DNA from: Blastococcus sp.
Lineage (GTDB): Bacteria > Actinomycetota > Actinomycetes > Mycobacteriales > Geodermatophilaceae
Length of the DNA: 41,919 nt
Reading direction: 5' to 3'
NCBI GenBank assembly: GCA_025965695.1
Contig: JAOPWM010000100.1
Location: 1-41,919, forward strand
Both the position numbers and the translations under genes were made by a program. Shown one piece after another: positions 22,753 to 31,131 of this stretch; position 1 is the stretch's first letter, and each line of letters opens with the position of its first letter. Under the pieces are notes generated by a model. The model was given only the letters and a program-made list of their open reading frames with translations, searched no databases and was not told where the DNA came from.

Positions 22753-24621
22753 CTAGGGGCAGTGGGTGACCCGGCCGGAGCGGCCGAACCAGTCGACCTC
22801 TCGGCACCGCTGTGTGGCCTCGTCGACCTGGACGGCGCGCACGATGCTGGCCGTCGCCACGCAGAACTCTGCGCCCGGCGTCCCGGTCTGCAGGTCGATG
22901 CCCAGAAGGAGCGGGGACGCGATGGGAATCAGCCGCGTGTGCGAGCCGGCCGGAAGCCGGGTCGGCCACGAGTTCGCCGTCCAGACGTGGTCCCAGGCGC
23001 TGCTGAGCCGGATGTCCATGTCCTGGCTCGCCCGGTAGTCCAGGCGCAGGAACAGCGGCGACGTCCCGATCGTCGGAAAGTACAGGTCCGCCTTGTCGGT
23101 GAGTCGCCGGCCGGAGGCACCACAGCCGCCGTCCACCAGGTCCACCTCGGGGCGCACCGTGGCGAGCGCGGCCGGCTGCACCTGTCCATGGTTGTCGATG
23201 AGCACCATCGACCGGCCGACGGCACCGACGCTGACGTCCTTGTCGATGAACGGCAGCAGGACGTCGTGGCGCGCCATCTCCGCACTCCACCCGGTGGCCA
23301 TGGCGGAGGGAGCGAACAGCGGCACCACGTCGACGCCGGGATCGGACCACGCGGAGACCGAGGCGCGGACGGCGTCGACGTAGGCCCGCGCCCGTGTCGT
23401 GTCGTCCCAGCGCCGGTCCAGATAGCCGATGCAGCTCAGCAGCAGGTAGGCGGCCAGAGCAAGGCAACCGGAGACCTGCAGGACCCTGTGTGTCGCGGCA
23501 GAGGGCTGCTCGGCGGGCGGCCGTCGTCGGACACGGAGCCGGGGCAGCCGGACGTGGGCGAGGCCGATGATCGCCGGCACGGTGGCGTAGACCGCATTGT
23601 GCAGCCGGAGGGCATTTTCCTTGATCAGGTCTGTGGTCAGCATCGGGCTGAACTTGAGGAAGCCGTAGTAGAGCAGGAACATCGCCGCGACGAAGAGCAG
23701 CGGACCCGCGTTGTACTTCCGGAGTCGCGCCAGCAGGAGACCCGCGGCGAGGAGTCCGGCCAGCACGGCCAGTTCGACCGGCAGCGTGGTCGGCTCGCCG
23801 CGGGGCCGGTTGATCATCGACGGCACGGCGTAGTCGGTCACTGCCATCAGCATGTGCCGCGCGGTCACCCCCCAGCTCGGCGTCGCGAAGGTGCGCAGGA
23901 CCACGAACTCCTGCAGCGCCGCGGCGATGGCGGCCGCGGCCAGTGCGAGGGCGGCCAACGGCCACCGCAGGCTCCACAGCCGGCGCCCGCGGGTCCGCCA
24001 TGGCAGCGGCTGCCACAGCAGTAGGACGTCGACGAGCACGAGCAGGGGAAGCGCGAGAACCGGGCGTTCCTGGATCAGTTGAGCCAGGACGAACAGGACG
24101 ACGGCGATCACGTGCCAGCGCCGTCGTCCCGTGCGCACCGCGCGCACGTGCGCGGCGCAGACCGCGATCGTCGCTGCGATGGCCGGCAGTATGTGCATGC
24201 TGGCGTCGAACCAGATCCCGCTCTCGACGGTCGGGGCCGAGAGTGCGATGACGATGAGTGCGACGACCCGGCGCAGTGCGGAGAGCCTCAGTTCGGTCAT
24301 CAGCCACAGGCATGCTGCGAGCAGCGCCGTGCAATTGGCGAGCACGAGCGAGAGGCCCAGTGCCGGTGACAGGTCGGTGTATTGGAAGACCAGCCAGTGA
24401 CCGAACCGGTCGTAGGGGCCGAAGTGCTGGAAGACGTTCAGGGACAGGAACCGCCAGGAGAGCCCGTCCTCCCGTGCCGCGGAGAACTGCAGCAGGTCGT
24501 CGTTGCCGTAGAAGAACCGCCGGTTCAGCAGTACGCCCACCGTGGCGACGAGCGCCGCCAGCAGCAGCGTCCAGGCCACCCACCGCGGGGCTCGGCGTCC
24601 CGTCCGTGGGACGGCGAGCAC
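22753..24621 (-). CDS. Polytopic membrane protein, possible GT-C glycosyltransferase
   Basis: A 622-residue protein with about 10-11 hydrophobic segments in the first 430 residues and a soluble C-terminal domain of about 180 residues that probably faces outside. Just after the first span is RRFFYGNDDLLQF; an acidic pair in the first external loop is typical of GT-C lipid-linked glycosyltransferases. The C-terminal part has strands and two or more Cys (GGCGASGRR; EFCVATASIV; TQRCREVDWF; THCP), which could form disulfides. The GTG start at 24621 lacks a strong ribosome binding site. The gene stands alone, without other cell-envelope genes, so the glycosyltransferase call is tentative. Confidence 0.65.
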   Translation of the reverse strand: MLAVPRTGRRAPRWVAWTLLLAALVATVGVLLNRRFFYGNDDLLQFSAAREDGLSWRFLSLNVFQHFGPYDRFGHWLVFQYTDLSPALGLSLVLANCTALLAACLWLMTELRLSALRRVVALIVIALSAPTVESGIWFDASMHILPAIAATIAVCAAHVRAVRTGRRRWHVIAVVLFVLAQLIQERPVLALPLLVLVDVLLLWQPLPWRTRGRRLWSLRWPLAALALAAAAIAAALQEFVVLRTFATPSWGVTARHMLMAVTDYAVPSMINRPRGEPTTLPVELAVLAGLLAAGLLLARLRKYNAGPLLFVAAMFLLYYGFLKFSPMLTTDLIKENALRLHNAVYATVPAIIGLAHVRLPRLRVRRRPPAEQPSAATHRVLQVSGCLALAAYLLLSCIGYLDRRWDDTTRARAYVDAVRASVSAWSDPGVDVVPLFAPSAMATGWSAEMARHDVLLPFIDKDVSVGAVGRSMVLIDNHGQVQPAALATVRPEVDLVDGGCGASGRRLTDKADLYFPTIGTSPLFLRLDYRASQDMDIRLSSAWDHVWTANSWPTRLPAGSHTRLIPIASPLLLGIDLQTGTPGAEFCVATASIVRAVQVDEATQRCREVDWFGRSGRVTHCP

Positions 24622-24855
24622 GGCGGGGGCCTGCGTGGCCCGGGGCGCGCGTTCCAGCGTTTGGCGCGATCGTGAGATCGGCGGCGAGGCGGTATCGGTC
24701 AGCTCCTGCTCCGATCCGCTCGGCGACGGGCTGCTGGACTGCTGCCCGGGGGACGCTCAGCAGCCGCTCTCCGAAGAATCGTAGGTCAGCTGTCGCCGCA
24801 GCCGCTCGACGGGAAACGGCTCACCCACATCCAGCCGGGTCAGGAGGGACCAGGC

Positions 24856-25809
24856 TCAGTCGCGGGGGTGCTTGCGGTCCTGGTCGGCGAGGAAGCGTTC
24901 GAACTCCGCGCCGATCTCCTCGGCGCTCGGCACCTCGCCGGAGCTGCCGAGCAGATCGGTGCCCTCGCGGGCGGCGGTGAAGTTGTCGTACTGCTGCTCG
25001 AGGGCGGCGACGACGGCGATGTTCTCGCTGGACCGGGCGATCTGCTCGTCGATCTCGGTGCGGTGCGCCTGGGCGGCCTCGAGCAGCGTCTCGGTCGGCA
25101 GGTGCAGTCCCGTCAGCCGCTCCACGTGCTCGAGGAGCGTGAGCGATGCGGCCGGATAGGTGGCCTGGGCGAGGTAGTGGGGAACGTGCGCAGCCACGCC
25201 GAACGCGTCGACGCCGGCCTCACCGAGGCGCATCTCCAGGAGCGCCGAGACACTGCCCGGGATGCGCATCTCGCCCCAGTAGACCGGGTAGGGCTCGATC
25301 AGCTGCCGCCGCGTCGCGTGGGCGGTGACGGTGACCGGCCGGGTGTGGGGGACGGGCATCGGGATCGCCTGCATGGACACCACGGAGGTGACGCCGAGCC
25401 GCTCGACCAACTGGCTCACGGCCGCGACGAACCGCTCCCACGCGTAGTCGGGCTCGGCGCCGTGCAGCAGCAGGAACGGCACGCCGCCGTCGTCCTCCAA
25501 GGCGTACAGCGCGATCTCCGGCGCCGCGAAGTTCTCGTAGCGGTCGCCGCTGAACGTCATCCGCGGACGGTGCGCCCGGTAGTCGACGAGGCTGTCGGCA
25601 TCGAAACGGGCGATCACCTCGTGCGGCAGCGCGGCGAGCAGGTGGGCGCCGGCCAGGGCGCCGGCGTGGGCGGCATCGAAGTCTCCGGCGAGGTCGTGCA
25701 TCAGCACCAGCCCGGCGCGTTCGGCCGGTTCGCCGACCGCGGCCTCGCGGGCGAGGAAGGGCTCGGCCTCGGGGAGCAGCTCGACGAGCTCCTCCGGTCG
25801 CTGGGCCAC
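24856..25809 (-). CDS. PAC2 family protein
   Basis: A 317-residue protein of the PAC2 (proteasome-assembly-chaperone-like) family common in actinobacteria. Recognisable stretches are LVLMHDLAGDFDAAHAGALA, VIARFDADSLVDYRAHRP, PFLLLHGAEPDYAWERFVAA, IPMPVPHTRPVTVTAHA, the GVAAHVPHYLAQATYP segment typical of the family, and a charged helical C-terminus after about residue 235. The bacterial role is unsettled; some members are proposed to bind proteasome-related or nucleotide-handling proteins. GTG 25809 is supported by GGGAGG about 7 bases upstream. It follows the AI-2E-type permease gene on the same strand, about 115 bp away. Confidence 0.88.
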   Translation of the reverse strand: MAQRPEELVELLPEAEPFLAREAAVGEPAERAGLVLMHDLAGDFDAAHAGALAGAHLLAALPHEVIARFDADSLVDYRAHRPRMTFSGDRYENFAAPEIALYALEDDGGVPFLLLHGAEPDYAWERFVAAVSQLVERLGVTSVVSMQAIPMPVPHTRPVTVTAHATRRQLIEPYPVYWGEMRIPGSVSALLEMRLGEAGVDAFGVAAHVPHYLAQATYPAASLTLLEHVERLTGLHLPTETLLEAAQAHRTEIDEQIARSSENIAVVAALEQQYDNFTAAREGTDLLGSSGEVPSAEEIGAEFERFLADQDRKHPRD

Positions 25810-25827
25810 GGTGGACCTCCCTCACGT

Positions 25828-25859
25828 TTCGGACGACGACCGGTTCGGACGACGACCGG
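25828..25859. repeat. 16-bp tandem duplication
   Basis: TTCGGACGACGACCGG occurs twice back to back, just upstream of the PAC2 gene's ribosome binding site. Confidence 0.8.
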
Positions 25860-25923
25860 TGCAGCCGCGGCGGTCGCCAGGGCATTCCCCGCGGCATGCC
25901 CCATGCTCCCCCAGAGGGGGTGG

Positions 25924-27219
25924 TCAGCGCTCCCGGGCACCCTCGGGCGGCGCGTCGACGGGAGCGGCCACCCGGTCGTGGACCACCTCGACCCCGTCGG
26001 CGTCGCCGGTCAGCCGCGGCCGGGTGCCGTCGTCGGAGACCTCGGGGGAGCGTCCGTCCAGTTCGTCGCGCACGTACCGGTAGATGACGGCGATCAGTGC
26101 CGCGACGGGGACGCCCAGGAACGCCCCGGTGATGCCGGCCAGACTGCCGCCGGCGGTGACGGCCAGGATGACGACCGCGGCGTGCAGGTTGAACCCGCGG
26201 CCCTGGATGATCGGCTGCAGGACGTTGCCCTCGATCTGCTGCACCAGCACGACGACGAGCAGCACGAGCAGTGCCGTCGTGAGGCCGTTGCTGACCAGCG
26301 CGATGAGGACGGCGAATGCGCCGGCGACGAAGGCACCGATGATCGGGACGAACCCGCCGAAGAACGTGAGCACAGCGAGCGGCAGGACCAGTGGGACGCC
26401 GAGGACCCACAGCCCGACGCCGATGAAGAACGCGTCGATGAAGCCCACGAGCGCCTGCTGACGGATGAACTCCGACAGCGTCGACCACGTCTTGTAGGAC
26501 AGCGCCGCGACGTGCCTGGCCGCCCGGGGGCCGGTCTGGGCCGAGAGCCACGGCACCCAGCGCGGGCCGTCCTTGAGGAAGAAGAAGCAGAGCACCAGCG
26601 CCAGGACCAGATTGATCAGGCTGTTGCCGACCGCGGAGGCGCCGGTCAGCGCGTACCCGGCGATGTTCTGGGCGTTGCCCTGGATGGAGTTGATCGCGGA
26701 GTCGACGGCGTTGCCGATCTGGTCCTGGCCGAGGTTGAACGGCGGGCCGCTGAGCCACTTCTGGATGTCCTGCAGCCCCGACGAAGCCTGGTCGGCGAGC
26801 TGGACGACCTGGTCGGCGACGGCGGGGGCGATCGCCACGATGATCCCGACGAAGGCGGCGATGAAGACCAGCAGGACGGTGCTGGCCGCGAGCGCCGGCG
26901 GCCAGCGGTGCGCCCGCAGGAAACGGGTGGTGGGCCAGAGCACGGTGGCGATGAGCAGGCCGAGCACGAGCGGCAGCAGGATGACCCAGAGCTTGCCGAG
27001 CGTGTACCCGATCACCACGACCGCGGCGCTGATGAGGAGGAACTGGGCCGAGGCGATCGCCAGCTTGCGCATGGCCGCTTGCATCTTGGCGCCGCGCTGT
27101 AGGCCCGGGGCCGGGGCCGCCGTCCCCTCGGGCGCCCCGGGGCTGCCGTTCGCGGGGGCGTCCTCGGACGAGGGAGGGACCGCCGCAGCGGGGGGACGAC
27201 CAGGTAGGCGGAGCCTCAT
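25924..27219 (-). CDS. AI-2E/DUF20-family transporter (paralogue 1)
   Basis: A 431-residue integral membrane protein of the AI-2E transporter (UPF0118/DUF20) family. A Pro/Ala-rich cytosolic start precedes about eight spans; the extracytoplasmic loop at about 110-170 contains VQLADQASSGLQDIQKWL. Family hallmarks include FFFLKDGPRWVPWL, GFIDAFFIGVGLWVLGVP, FGGFVPIIGAFVAG, VQQIEGNVLQPIIQGR and GGSLAGITGAFLGVPVAA. Members export autoinducer-2 or act as sodium/proton antiporters; substrate here is unknown. The acidic C-terminal tail is cytosolic. ATG 27219 is used because the frame upstream lacks a plausible start signal. A second paralogue lies at 31132. Confidence 0.92.
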   Translation of the reverse strand: MRLRLPGRPPAAAVPPSSEDAPANGSPGAPEGTAAPAPGLQRGAKMQAAMRKLAIASAQFLLISAAVVVIGYTLGKLWVILLPLVLGLLIATVLWPTTRFLRAHRWPPALAASTVLLVFIAAFVGIIVAIAPAVADQVVQLADQASSGLQDIQKWLSGPPFNLGQDQIGNAVDSAINSIQGNAQNIAGYALTGASAVGNSLINLVLALVLCFFFLKDGPRWVPWLSAQTGPRAARHVAALSYKTWSTLSEFIRQQALVGFIDAFFIGVGLWVLGVPLVLPLAVLTFFGGFVPIIGAFVAGAFAVLIALVSNGLTTALLVLLVVVLVQQIEGNVLQPIIQGRGFNLHAAVVILAVTAGGSLAGITGAFLGVPVAALIAVIYRYVRDELDGRSPEVSDDGTRPRLTGDADGVEVVHDRVAAPVDAPPEGARER

Positions 27220-27296
27220 GCCGTCGATGACAACACAGGTGTCCGTGCCGGACCGCGCGGAAACGATCATCGCGATCAAGTCGTAGCGTGCCCGTC

Positions 27297-27764
27297 ATGC
27301 CGAAGACCGCGACCGCCGAGCGGGTCGACCGTGATGCTCTTCTGGAGTTCCTCCGCCCCCGGCACCAGGCGGTGCTGCTGACCCGCCGGAGCGAGGGCGG
27401 CGCCCAGCTGTCCCCGGTGACCTGCGGTGTGGACGGCGAGGGGCGGATCGTCGTCTCCACGTATCCGCAGCGGGCGAAGGTGACCAACGCGCGCCGCCAG
27501 CCGGCGGTCTCGCTGTGCGTCCTGTCCTCGGACTGGGACGGGCCCTGGGTGCAGGTCGACGGCGAGGCGGAGGTGCTCGACCCGCCCGAGGCGCTGGAAC
27601 CGCTGGTCGACTACTACCGGTCGATCAGCGGCGAGCACCCCGACTGGGACGAGTACCGGGCCGCGATGATCCGCCAGGGCAAGACACTGCTGCGGATCAC
27701 GATCACCGGCTGGGGTCCGGTCGCGACCGGGGGTTTCCCGCCCGAGGTGGTCGACAAGCTCTGA
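27297..27764 (+). CDS. PPOX-class F420/FMN-binding protein
   Basis: A 155-residue split-barrel flavoprotein of the PPOX class, probably using F420 or FMN as in other actinobacteria. Recognisable are FLRPRHQAVLLTRRSEGGAQ, LSPVTCGVDGEGRIVVSTY, QRAKVTNARRQPAVSLCVL (the Lys-containing phosphate-binding strand) and GPWVQVDGEAEVLD, then a C-terminal strand RITITGWGPVATGG. Substrate is unknown; such proteins reduce diverse low-potential compounds. ATG 27297 is preferred over GTG 27288 because it leads straight into the conserved fold. It lies 38 bp before the SatD-like gene. Confidence 0.9.
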   Translation: MPKTATAERVDRDALLEFLRPRHQAVLLTRRSEGGAQLSPVTCGVDGEGRIVVSTYPQRAKVTNARRQPAVSLCVLSSDWDGPWVQVDGEAEVLDPPEALEPLVDYYRSISGEHPDWDEYRAAMIRQGKTLLRITITGWGPVATGGFPPEVVDKL

Positions 27765-27802
27765 GGCTTGCATCTAGCCGAGAAAGCTGTCAGCCTTGCG
27801 GG

Positions 27803-28390
27803 GTGCCCTACGTCTTGACGGTGGACCAGCGCGCCAGTCGCAGCAGCCCGGACCGGGTCCCCGACGTGCTGCGGAGGCTCAATGGCTCCGTCCCGACCGT
27901 GCTCGGCTTCGAGCGGACGGCCGGCGACGAGTTCCAGGGCGTGCTCGCCGATCCGGACGACGTCGTCGAGGTGGTCCTGCAGCTGGTCCGGTCCGGGGAC
28001 TGGAGCATCGGCATCGGGGCGGGGCCGGTGCAGACCCCCCTCCCGCAGAGCACCCGCGCCGGTGCCGGAGCGGCCTTCCTCAGCGCCCGACGGGCCGTGG
28101 ACGCTGCCAAGCAGCGGCCTGCACGGCTGGCGGTACGCGGCGTCGTGCCCGCCGACGCCGCTGACGCCCAGGCGGTTCTCACGGCCCTCGCGGTGATCGT
28201 GGAGCGCAGGAGTGACCAGGCATGGGAGGCGATCGCGCTGGTCGGCTCCGGCCGGACGCAGGCGGACGCGGCCACGGCCCTCGGTGTCTCCCGGCAGGCG
28301 GTGGGGCAGCGGCTCGCCGCCGGGCTGTGGGACCTCGAGCGCGAACTGCGCCCCACTGCGTCGCGATGTCTGACACGCGCGGCAGGATGA
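27803..28390 (+). CDS. SatD-like protein with C-terminal helix-turn-helix
   Basis: A 195-residue protein. The first 125 residues match my memory of the SatD family: TVDQRASRSSPDRVPDVLRR, FERTAGDEFQGVLADPDDVV, WSIGIGAGPVQTPLPQSTRA and GAAFLSARRAVDAAK. The GDEFQ and IGIG-G pairs give it a nucleotide-cyclase-like look. The last 65 residues hold a helix-turn-helix similar to sigma region 4 (GRTQADAATALGVSRQAVGQ), suggesting DNA binding. The start is GTG 27803. The membrane protein 7 bp downstream resembles DUF3307/SatE, so the two form a SatDE-type pair, of unknown function in actinobacteria. Confidence 0.82.
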   Translation: MPYVLTVDQRASRSSPDRVPDVLRRLNGSVPTVLGFERTAGDEFQGVLADPDDVVEVVLQLVRSGDWSIGIGAGPVQTPLPQSTRAGAGAAFLSARRAVDAAKQRPARLAVRGVVPADAADAQAVLTALAVIVERRSDQAWEAIALVGSGRTQADAATALGVSRQAVGQRLAAGLWDLERELRPTASRCLTRAAG

Positions 28391-28397
28391 GCCCGCC

Positions 28398-28919
28398 ATG
28401 AACACCGCCGTCCTCGTCCTGCTCGTGCTGACCGGCGTCCTCGGGCTCCTGCTCATCGCCCTGGGTGAGCGGGTGCGTCCCCCGTGGGGCGCGGTCTTCC
28501 TCGTCGGGCTGCTGACGCTCACCGGAGCGCTGGCCTGGGCCGGTGGCGACGCCCCGCCCGGGATCGCCGAGGCGGCCGCGGTGGGCGCCGTGCTCGCCGC
28601 CGTCGCGGGAGGGGGCCCGGTCGCGACCGCCGTGCTGCGCGCCGCCGACCCCGCCGCCGTCGGGGTGACCGGCGGACCGCAGGACCCCACCATCCTCCGG
28701 GGCGGGGCCTGGATCGGCGTCCTCGAGCGTGCCGCGGTCGCCGCCTCGCTGCTGGCGGGATCGACCGAGGGCCTGGTCGTCGTGCTCGCGGTCAAGGGGC
28801 TGGGGCGGTACGCGGAGCTACGGGCGCCCGCGGCGGCCGAGCGGTTCATCCTCGGCACCCTCGCCAGCGCGCTGTGGGCCGCGGCCTGCGTCGGGGTGGC
28901 CGTACTGCTCCGCGCCTGA
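28398..28919 (+). CDS. DUF3307/SatE-like membrane protein
   Basis: A 173-residue membrane protein with about four spans. The C-terminal half carries the DUF3307 pattern: ILRGGAWIGVLERAAVAASL, VVVLAVKGLGRYAELRAP and AERFILGTLASALWAA, i.e. an IG-x-x-ER turn, a K-G/S-x-x-R-Y/F motif and an E-x-F-x-x-GTL-x-S helix. The N-terminal membrane part that full-length DUF3307 proteins devote to another fold is replaced by two simple helices. ATG 28398 follows the SatD-like stop by 7 bp, so co-translation is likely. Function unknown. Confidence 0.72.
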   Translation: MNTAVLVLLVLTGVLGLLLIALGERVRPPWGAVFLVGLLTLTGALAWAGGDAPPGIAEAAAVGAVLAAVAGGGPVATAVLRAADPAAVGVTGGPQDPTILRGGAWIGVLERAAVAASLLAGSTEGLVVVLAVKGLGRYAELRAPAAAERFILGTLASALWAAACVGVAVLLRA

Positions 28920-29161
28920 CCGGATCGGGCGAACCTCGGACGGAGGATGCGGCACTGGCGACAGCAACGACGACGGCGAGGCCCGGGAGGTCCGCGGTGA
29001 CGAGCGCTGCGCCCACGACCAGCCCGGCGACGTCCTCCCCAGCGGCCGGGACGGCGGACCGACGGCGGACGCGACGCCCACGGGGTGACCGGCATACCCA
29101 GCGGGCTTCTTCCCGCGCGGGGACAATGGGTTGCAGTCCGTCGTTCCCTCCTGGAGGCCCC

Positions 29162-29707
29162 GTGTCCGAGTCGTCCGTAGCTGGTGCCGTTCACGACCTC
29201 GACCTGCTCGGCATCTACTGCAACGACCACCTGGCCGCCTCCACCGGGGGCGTCGAGCTGGTGAGTCGGATGCTGAGCCGGCACCGCGGCACCCCGTTCG
29301 AGCCGCGTTTGGAAGAGCTGCTCGACGAGCTACGGGAGGAACGGACCGTATTGCGCTCGTCGATGGCCGCCCTCGGTTTGCCGGTCCGCCAGTACAAGCA
29401 GGTGGCCTCCTGGGTCGGGGAGAAGGTCGCGCGGCTGAAGCTCAACGGCCACGTGCTGTCCCGGTCCCCGCTCAGCGACCTCGTCGAGTTCGAGTTCATC
29501 GCCACGGCGGTGCTGGCCAAGCGGTGTGGCTTCGAGACGCTGCGCGTGGTCGCCGCGGCCGATCGGCGGCTGGACGCCGCGCTGCTCGACCGGCTCATCG
29601 CCCAGGCGGACAAGCAGCACGACTGGCTGGCCGATGCCCGCCGGGAGGTCGCCGCCCGCGTGTTCGGCGGGGACCCGGGGCCCGCGGCCGCCGCCGCGGG
29701 CAGCTGA
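29162..29707 (+). CDS. Helical hypothetical protein (181 aa)
   Basis: A 181-residue all-helical protein without a named family. The opening HDLDLLGIYCNDHLAASTGG looks like the first helix of a ferritin-like or four-helix bundle, and the helices LEELLDELREERTVLRSSMA, LPVRQYKQVASWVGEKVARL and SDLVEFEFIATAVLAKRCGF follow. A clear metal-binding ExxH pair is not visible, so ferritin-like chemistry is not claimed. The C-terminus is Ala-rich. GTG 29162 is supported by CTGGAGG about 8 bases upstream. The 240 bp before it show no other feature. Confidence 0.68.
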   Translation: MSESSVAGAVHDLDLLGIYCNDHLAASTGGVELVSRMLSRHRGTPFEPRLEELLDELREERTVLRSSMAALGLPVRQYKQVASWVGEKVARLKLNGHVLSRSPLSDLVEFEFIATAVLAKRCGFETLRVVAAADRRLDAALLDRLIAQADKQHDWLADARREVAARVFGGDPGPAAAAAGS

Positions 29708-29759
29708 CCGCCCCGCCCCACCGCGGGCGGCCGGACGCCGCTACCTGTAGAACCAGTGC

Positions 29760-30509
29760 ATGTGCCATGGCCACGACAGCCGCCCCCCTGCCCCGCCCCG
29801 GAGCGGTGATGTCGCCGAACGCGGCGTCCTCACGCTGATCTCGGCCGACGGCACGGAGTTCAGCGCCGCCTATGCCGCTCCGGCCGCCGAGCCACGCGTA
29901 GGGGTCGTGGTGCTGCCCGACATCCGCGGCCTGCACCCGTACTACGTGGCCCTGGCGGAGCGGTTCGCCGAGGCCGGTGCGGCCGCCGTGGCGATCGACT
30001 ACTTCGGTCGGACGGCGGGGCTGGCCGAGGAGCTCCGGCCCGGGGACTTCGACTGGCAGATGCACATCCCGCAGACGACCGAGGCGACCATCGACGCCGA
30101 CATCACGGCGGCCATCGGTTACCTGCGCTCCCGTACCCGGGACGACCTGCCGGTCGTCACCGTGGGCTTCTGCTTCGGTGGCAGCCACTCGTGGCGACAG
30201 TCCGGTGGCGACCTCGACCTGGCCGGGTGTGCCGGGTTCTACGGCCGGCCGTCGATGGTGGGGGCAGCGGCGGAGCGGGCGCACCTGCCGACGGTGATGG
30301 TGATCGCCGGCGCGGACGCGGCGACGCCCGTGGCCGACCAGCTGCAGCTGGCCGACACCATGCGTTCAGCGGGTGCCGAGGTGGACGCCGTCGTCTACGA
30401 CGGTGCGCCGCACTCGTTCTTCGACCGCTCGTACGGCGAGTGGGAAGACGCCTGCCGGGACGCCTGGGAGCACATCCTGACGCTCACCGACCGCGTCGCG
30501 GCCCGCTGA
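29760..30509 (+). CDS. Dienelactone hydrolase family protein
   Basis: A 249-residue alpha/beta hydrolase of the dienelactone hydrolase family. The nucleophile is Cys138 in VGFCFGGSHSW, the acid is Asp186 in VIAGADAATP and the His is His218 in GAPHSFFDRSYGEW, the usual Cys-Asp-His triad. GVVVLPDIRGLHPYYVALAE gives the oxyanion strand and FDWQMHIPQTTEATIDADI the cap region. It probably hydrolyses lactones or esters; no aromatic-degradation genes are nearby to specify the substrate. The ATG at 29760 lies 53 bp after the preceding stop. Confidence 0.92.
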   Translation: MCHGHDSRPPAPPRSGDVAERGVLTLISADGTEFSAAYAAPAAEPRVGVVVLPDIRGLHPYYVALAERFAEAGAAAVAIDYFGRTAGLAEELRPGDFDWQMHIPQTTEATIDADITAAIGYLRSRTRDDLPVVTVGFCFGGSHSWRQSGGDLDLAGCAGFYGRPSMVGAAAERAHLPTVMVIAGADAATPVADQLQLADTMRSAGAEVDAVVYDGAPHSFFDRSYGEWEDACRDAWEHILTLTDRVAAR

Positions 30510-30552
30510 CGCCTCGCAGCGTTCCCGCGGGCACGCCGGACGACACCGCGGC

Positions 30553-30621
30553 GACGCGCGTCGCTGCTACGAGCAGCTCGGCTTCGTGGCCTCCCAGGAG
30601 GCCCTCAAGCTCCTGCTGTGA
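30553..30621 (+). pseudogene. C-terminal remnant of a GNAT acetyltransferase
   Basis: In one frame the gap reads CYEQLGFVASQEALKLLL and stops at 30621. This is the Y-E-x-L-G-F end of a typical GNAT protein, with no start codon or N-terminal domain upstream. It appears to be a degraded leftover. Confidence 0.5.
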
Positions 30622-30670
30622 CGCCGATCCCGGGCCGACGGACGGCGGCCGCGCCTCCTAGGCTGACCCC

Positions 30671-31069
30671 GTGAGCGGAGAGCCGATCGATCCGGGTGTC
30701 ATCGAGCTGGCGGGACTGGTTTTCGACCTGGCCCGCGGCGGCTCCACCGAGGAGCTCACGGCCTACGTCGATGCCGGCGTCCCGGTGAACCTGACCAACG
30801 ACAAGGGCGACACCCTGCTCATCCTGGCGGCCTATCACGGTCACCCGGTGGCGGTGGGGGCCCTGCTCGAGCGCGGCGCCGACCACTCCCGGGTCAACGA
30901 CCGCGGTCAGACCGCCCTCGCCGCCGCCGTCTTCCGCCAGTCGGCCGACACCGTGACCCGGTTGCTGGCCGCCGGCGCCGACCCGGACGCCGGCGGTCCC
31001 AGTGCCCGGGCGACGGCCACGTTCTTCGAGCTTGCCGAGATGACCGGACTTCTGGACGCTCACCGGTAG
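30671..31069 (+). CDS. Ankyrin-repeat protein
   Basis: A 132-residue protein made of about three ankyrin repeats: GGSTEELTAYVDAGVPVNLT, then KGDTLLILAAYHGHPVAVGA LLERGAD, then RGQTALAAAVFRQSADTVTR LLAAGADPDA. It likely acts as a small protein-binding module in the cytoplasm; partner unknown. The start is GTG 30671. It is preceded by a GNAT remnant and followed 60 bp later by a permease gene. Confidence 0.92.
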   Translation: MSGEPIDPGVIELAGLVFDLARGGSTEELTAYVDAGVPVNLTNDKGDTLLILAAYHGHPVAVGALLERGADHSRVNDRGQTALAAAVFRQSADTVTRLLAAGADPDAGGPSARATATFFELAEMTGLLDAHR

Positions 31070-31131
31070 CCGGCCCGGCCGGATGCGGTGATCGTGGGCC
31101 CGTAGGCGCGACCATGGGGGGAGGGGCGGGA

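Noticed and set aside
24622-24855. A small gene between the GT-C-like and PAC2 genes
   Set aside because: No frame with a ribosome binding site or protein-like composition was found in these 234 bases.
28920-29161. A small gene between the DUF3307-like and helical protein genes
   Set aside because: All frames are Arg/Thr/Pro-rich shadows without a start signal; only the ribosome binding site of the next gene is clear.
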